NCBI GenBank assembly: GCA_003485825.1
Contig: DNHN01000217.1
Span: 1 to 5,747, forward strand
From: Bacteroidota bacterium
GTDB taxonomy: Bacteria > Bacteroidota > Bacteroidia > NS11-12g > UBA9320
DNA: 5,747 nt
Reading direction: 5' to 3'
The position numbers and the translations under genes were made by a program. A model generated the notes under the pieces. It searched no databases and had not been told where the DNA came from. It was given only the letters and a program-made list of their open reading frames with translations. Of the stretch, positions 5,742-5,747 are shown in pieces. The first letter of the stretch is position 1, and each line of letters starts with the position of its first letter.

Positions 5742-5747
5742 TTTATC

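Overview
The window looks like a stretch of a Bacteroidota chromosome, most likely Flavobacteriia or a close relative. Three things point there: a type IX secretion (T9SS) C-terminal sorting domain, a DUF5723-like predicted outer-membrane barrel protein, and a menaquinone gene pair in AT-rich DNA (roughly 40% GC judged by eye). There are no rRNA or tRNA genes, CRISPR arrays, transposases or phage genes. Most of the window is ordinary housekeeping or envelope sequence.

Layout. The plus strand holds the left part. First comes the 3' end of an MgtE-type magnesium transporter gene (cut by the window edge), then, 16 nt later, a GTG-started gene for a secreted patatin-like phospholipase with its catalytic motifs intact. 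After it lies a gene-poor interval of about 380 bp (1475-1855). This interval contains a possible 51-aa secreted peptide, fragments that look like a lipoprotein signal split between two reading frames, and a perfect 11-bp inverted repeat. The minus strand holds the right part, read from right to left: menA, then menC 4 nt behind it, then a 103-aa protein that is almost nothing but a T9SS sorting domain, then a 491-aa DUF5723-like protein. The two blocks converge on the gene-poor interval.

How the genes work together. MenA and MenC catalyse two steps of menaquinone synthesis and are almost certainly cotranscribed. The small sorting-domain gene has its own strong intrinsic terminator, whose stem includes its stop codon, so the DUF5723-like gene probably needs a separate promoter in the 88-nt gap before it. 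MgtE and the patatin gene may share a transcript, but nothing links their functions.

No clear new biological system is visible. The points most worth a second look are the cargo-less T9SS sorting domain beside a barrel-like protein, and the possibly decayed secreted or lipoprotein ORFs downstream of the patatin gene.
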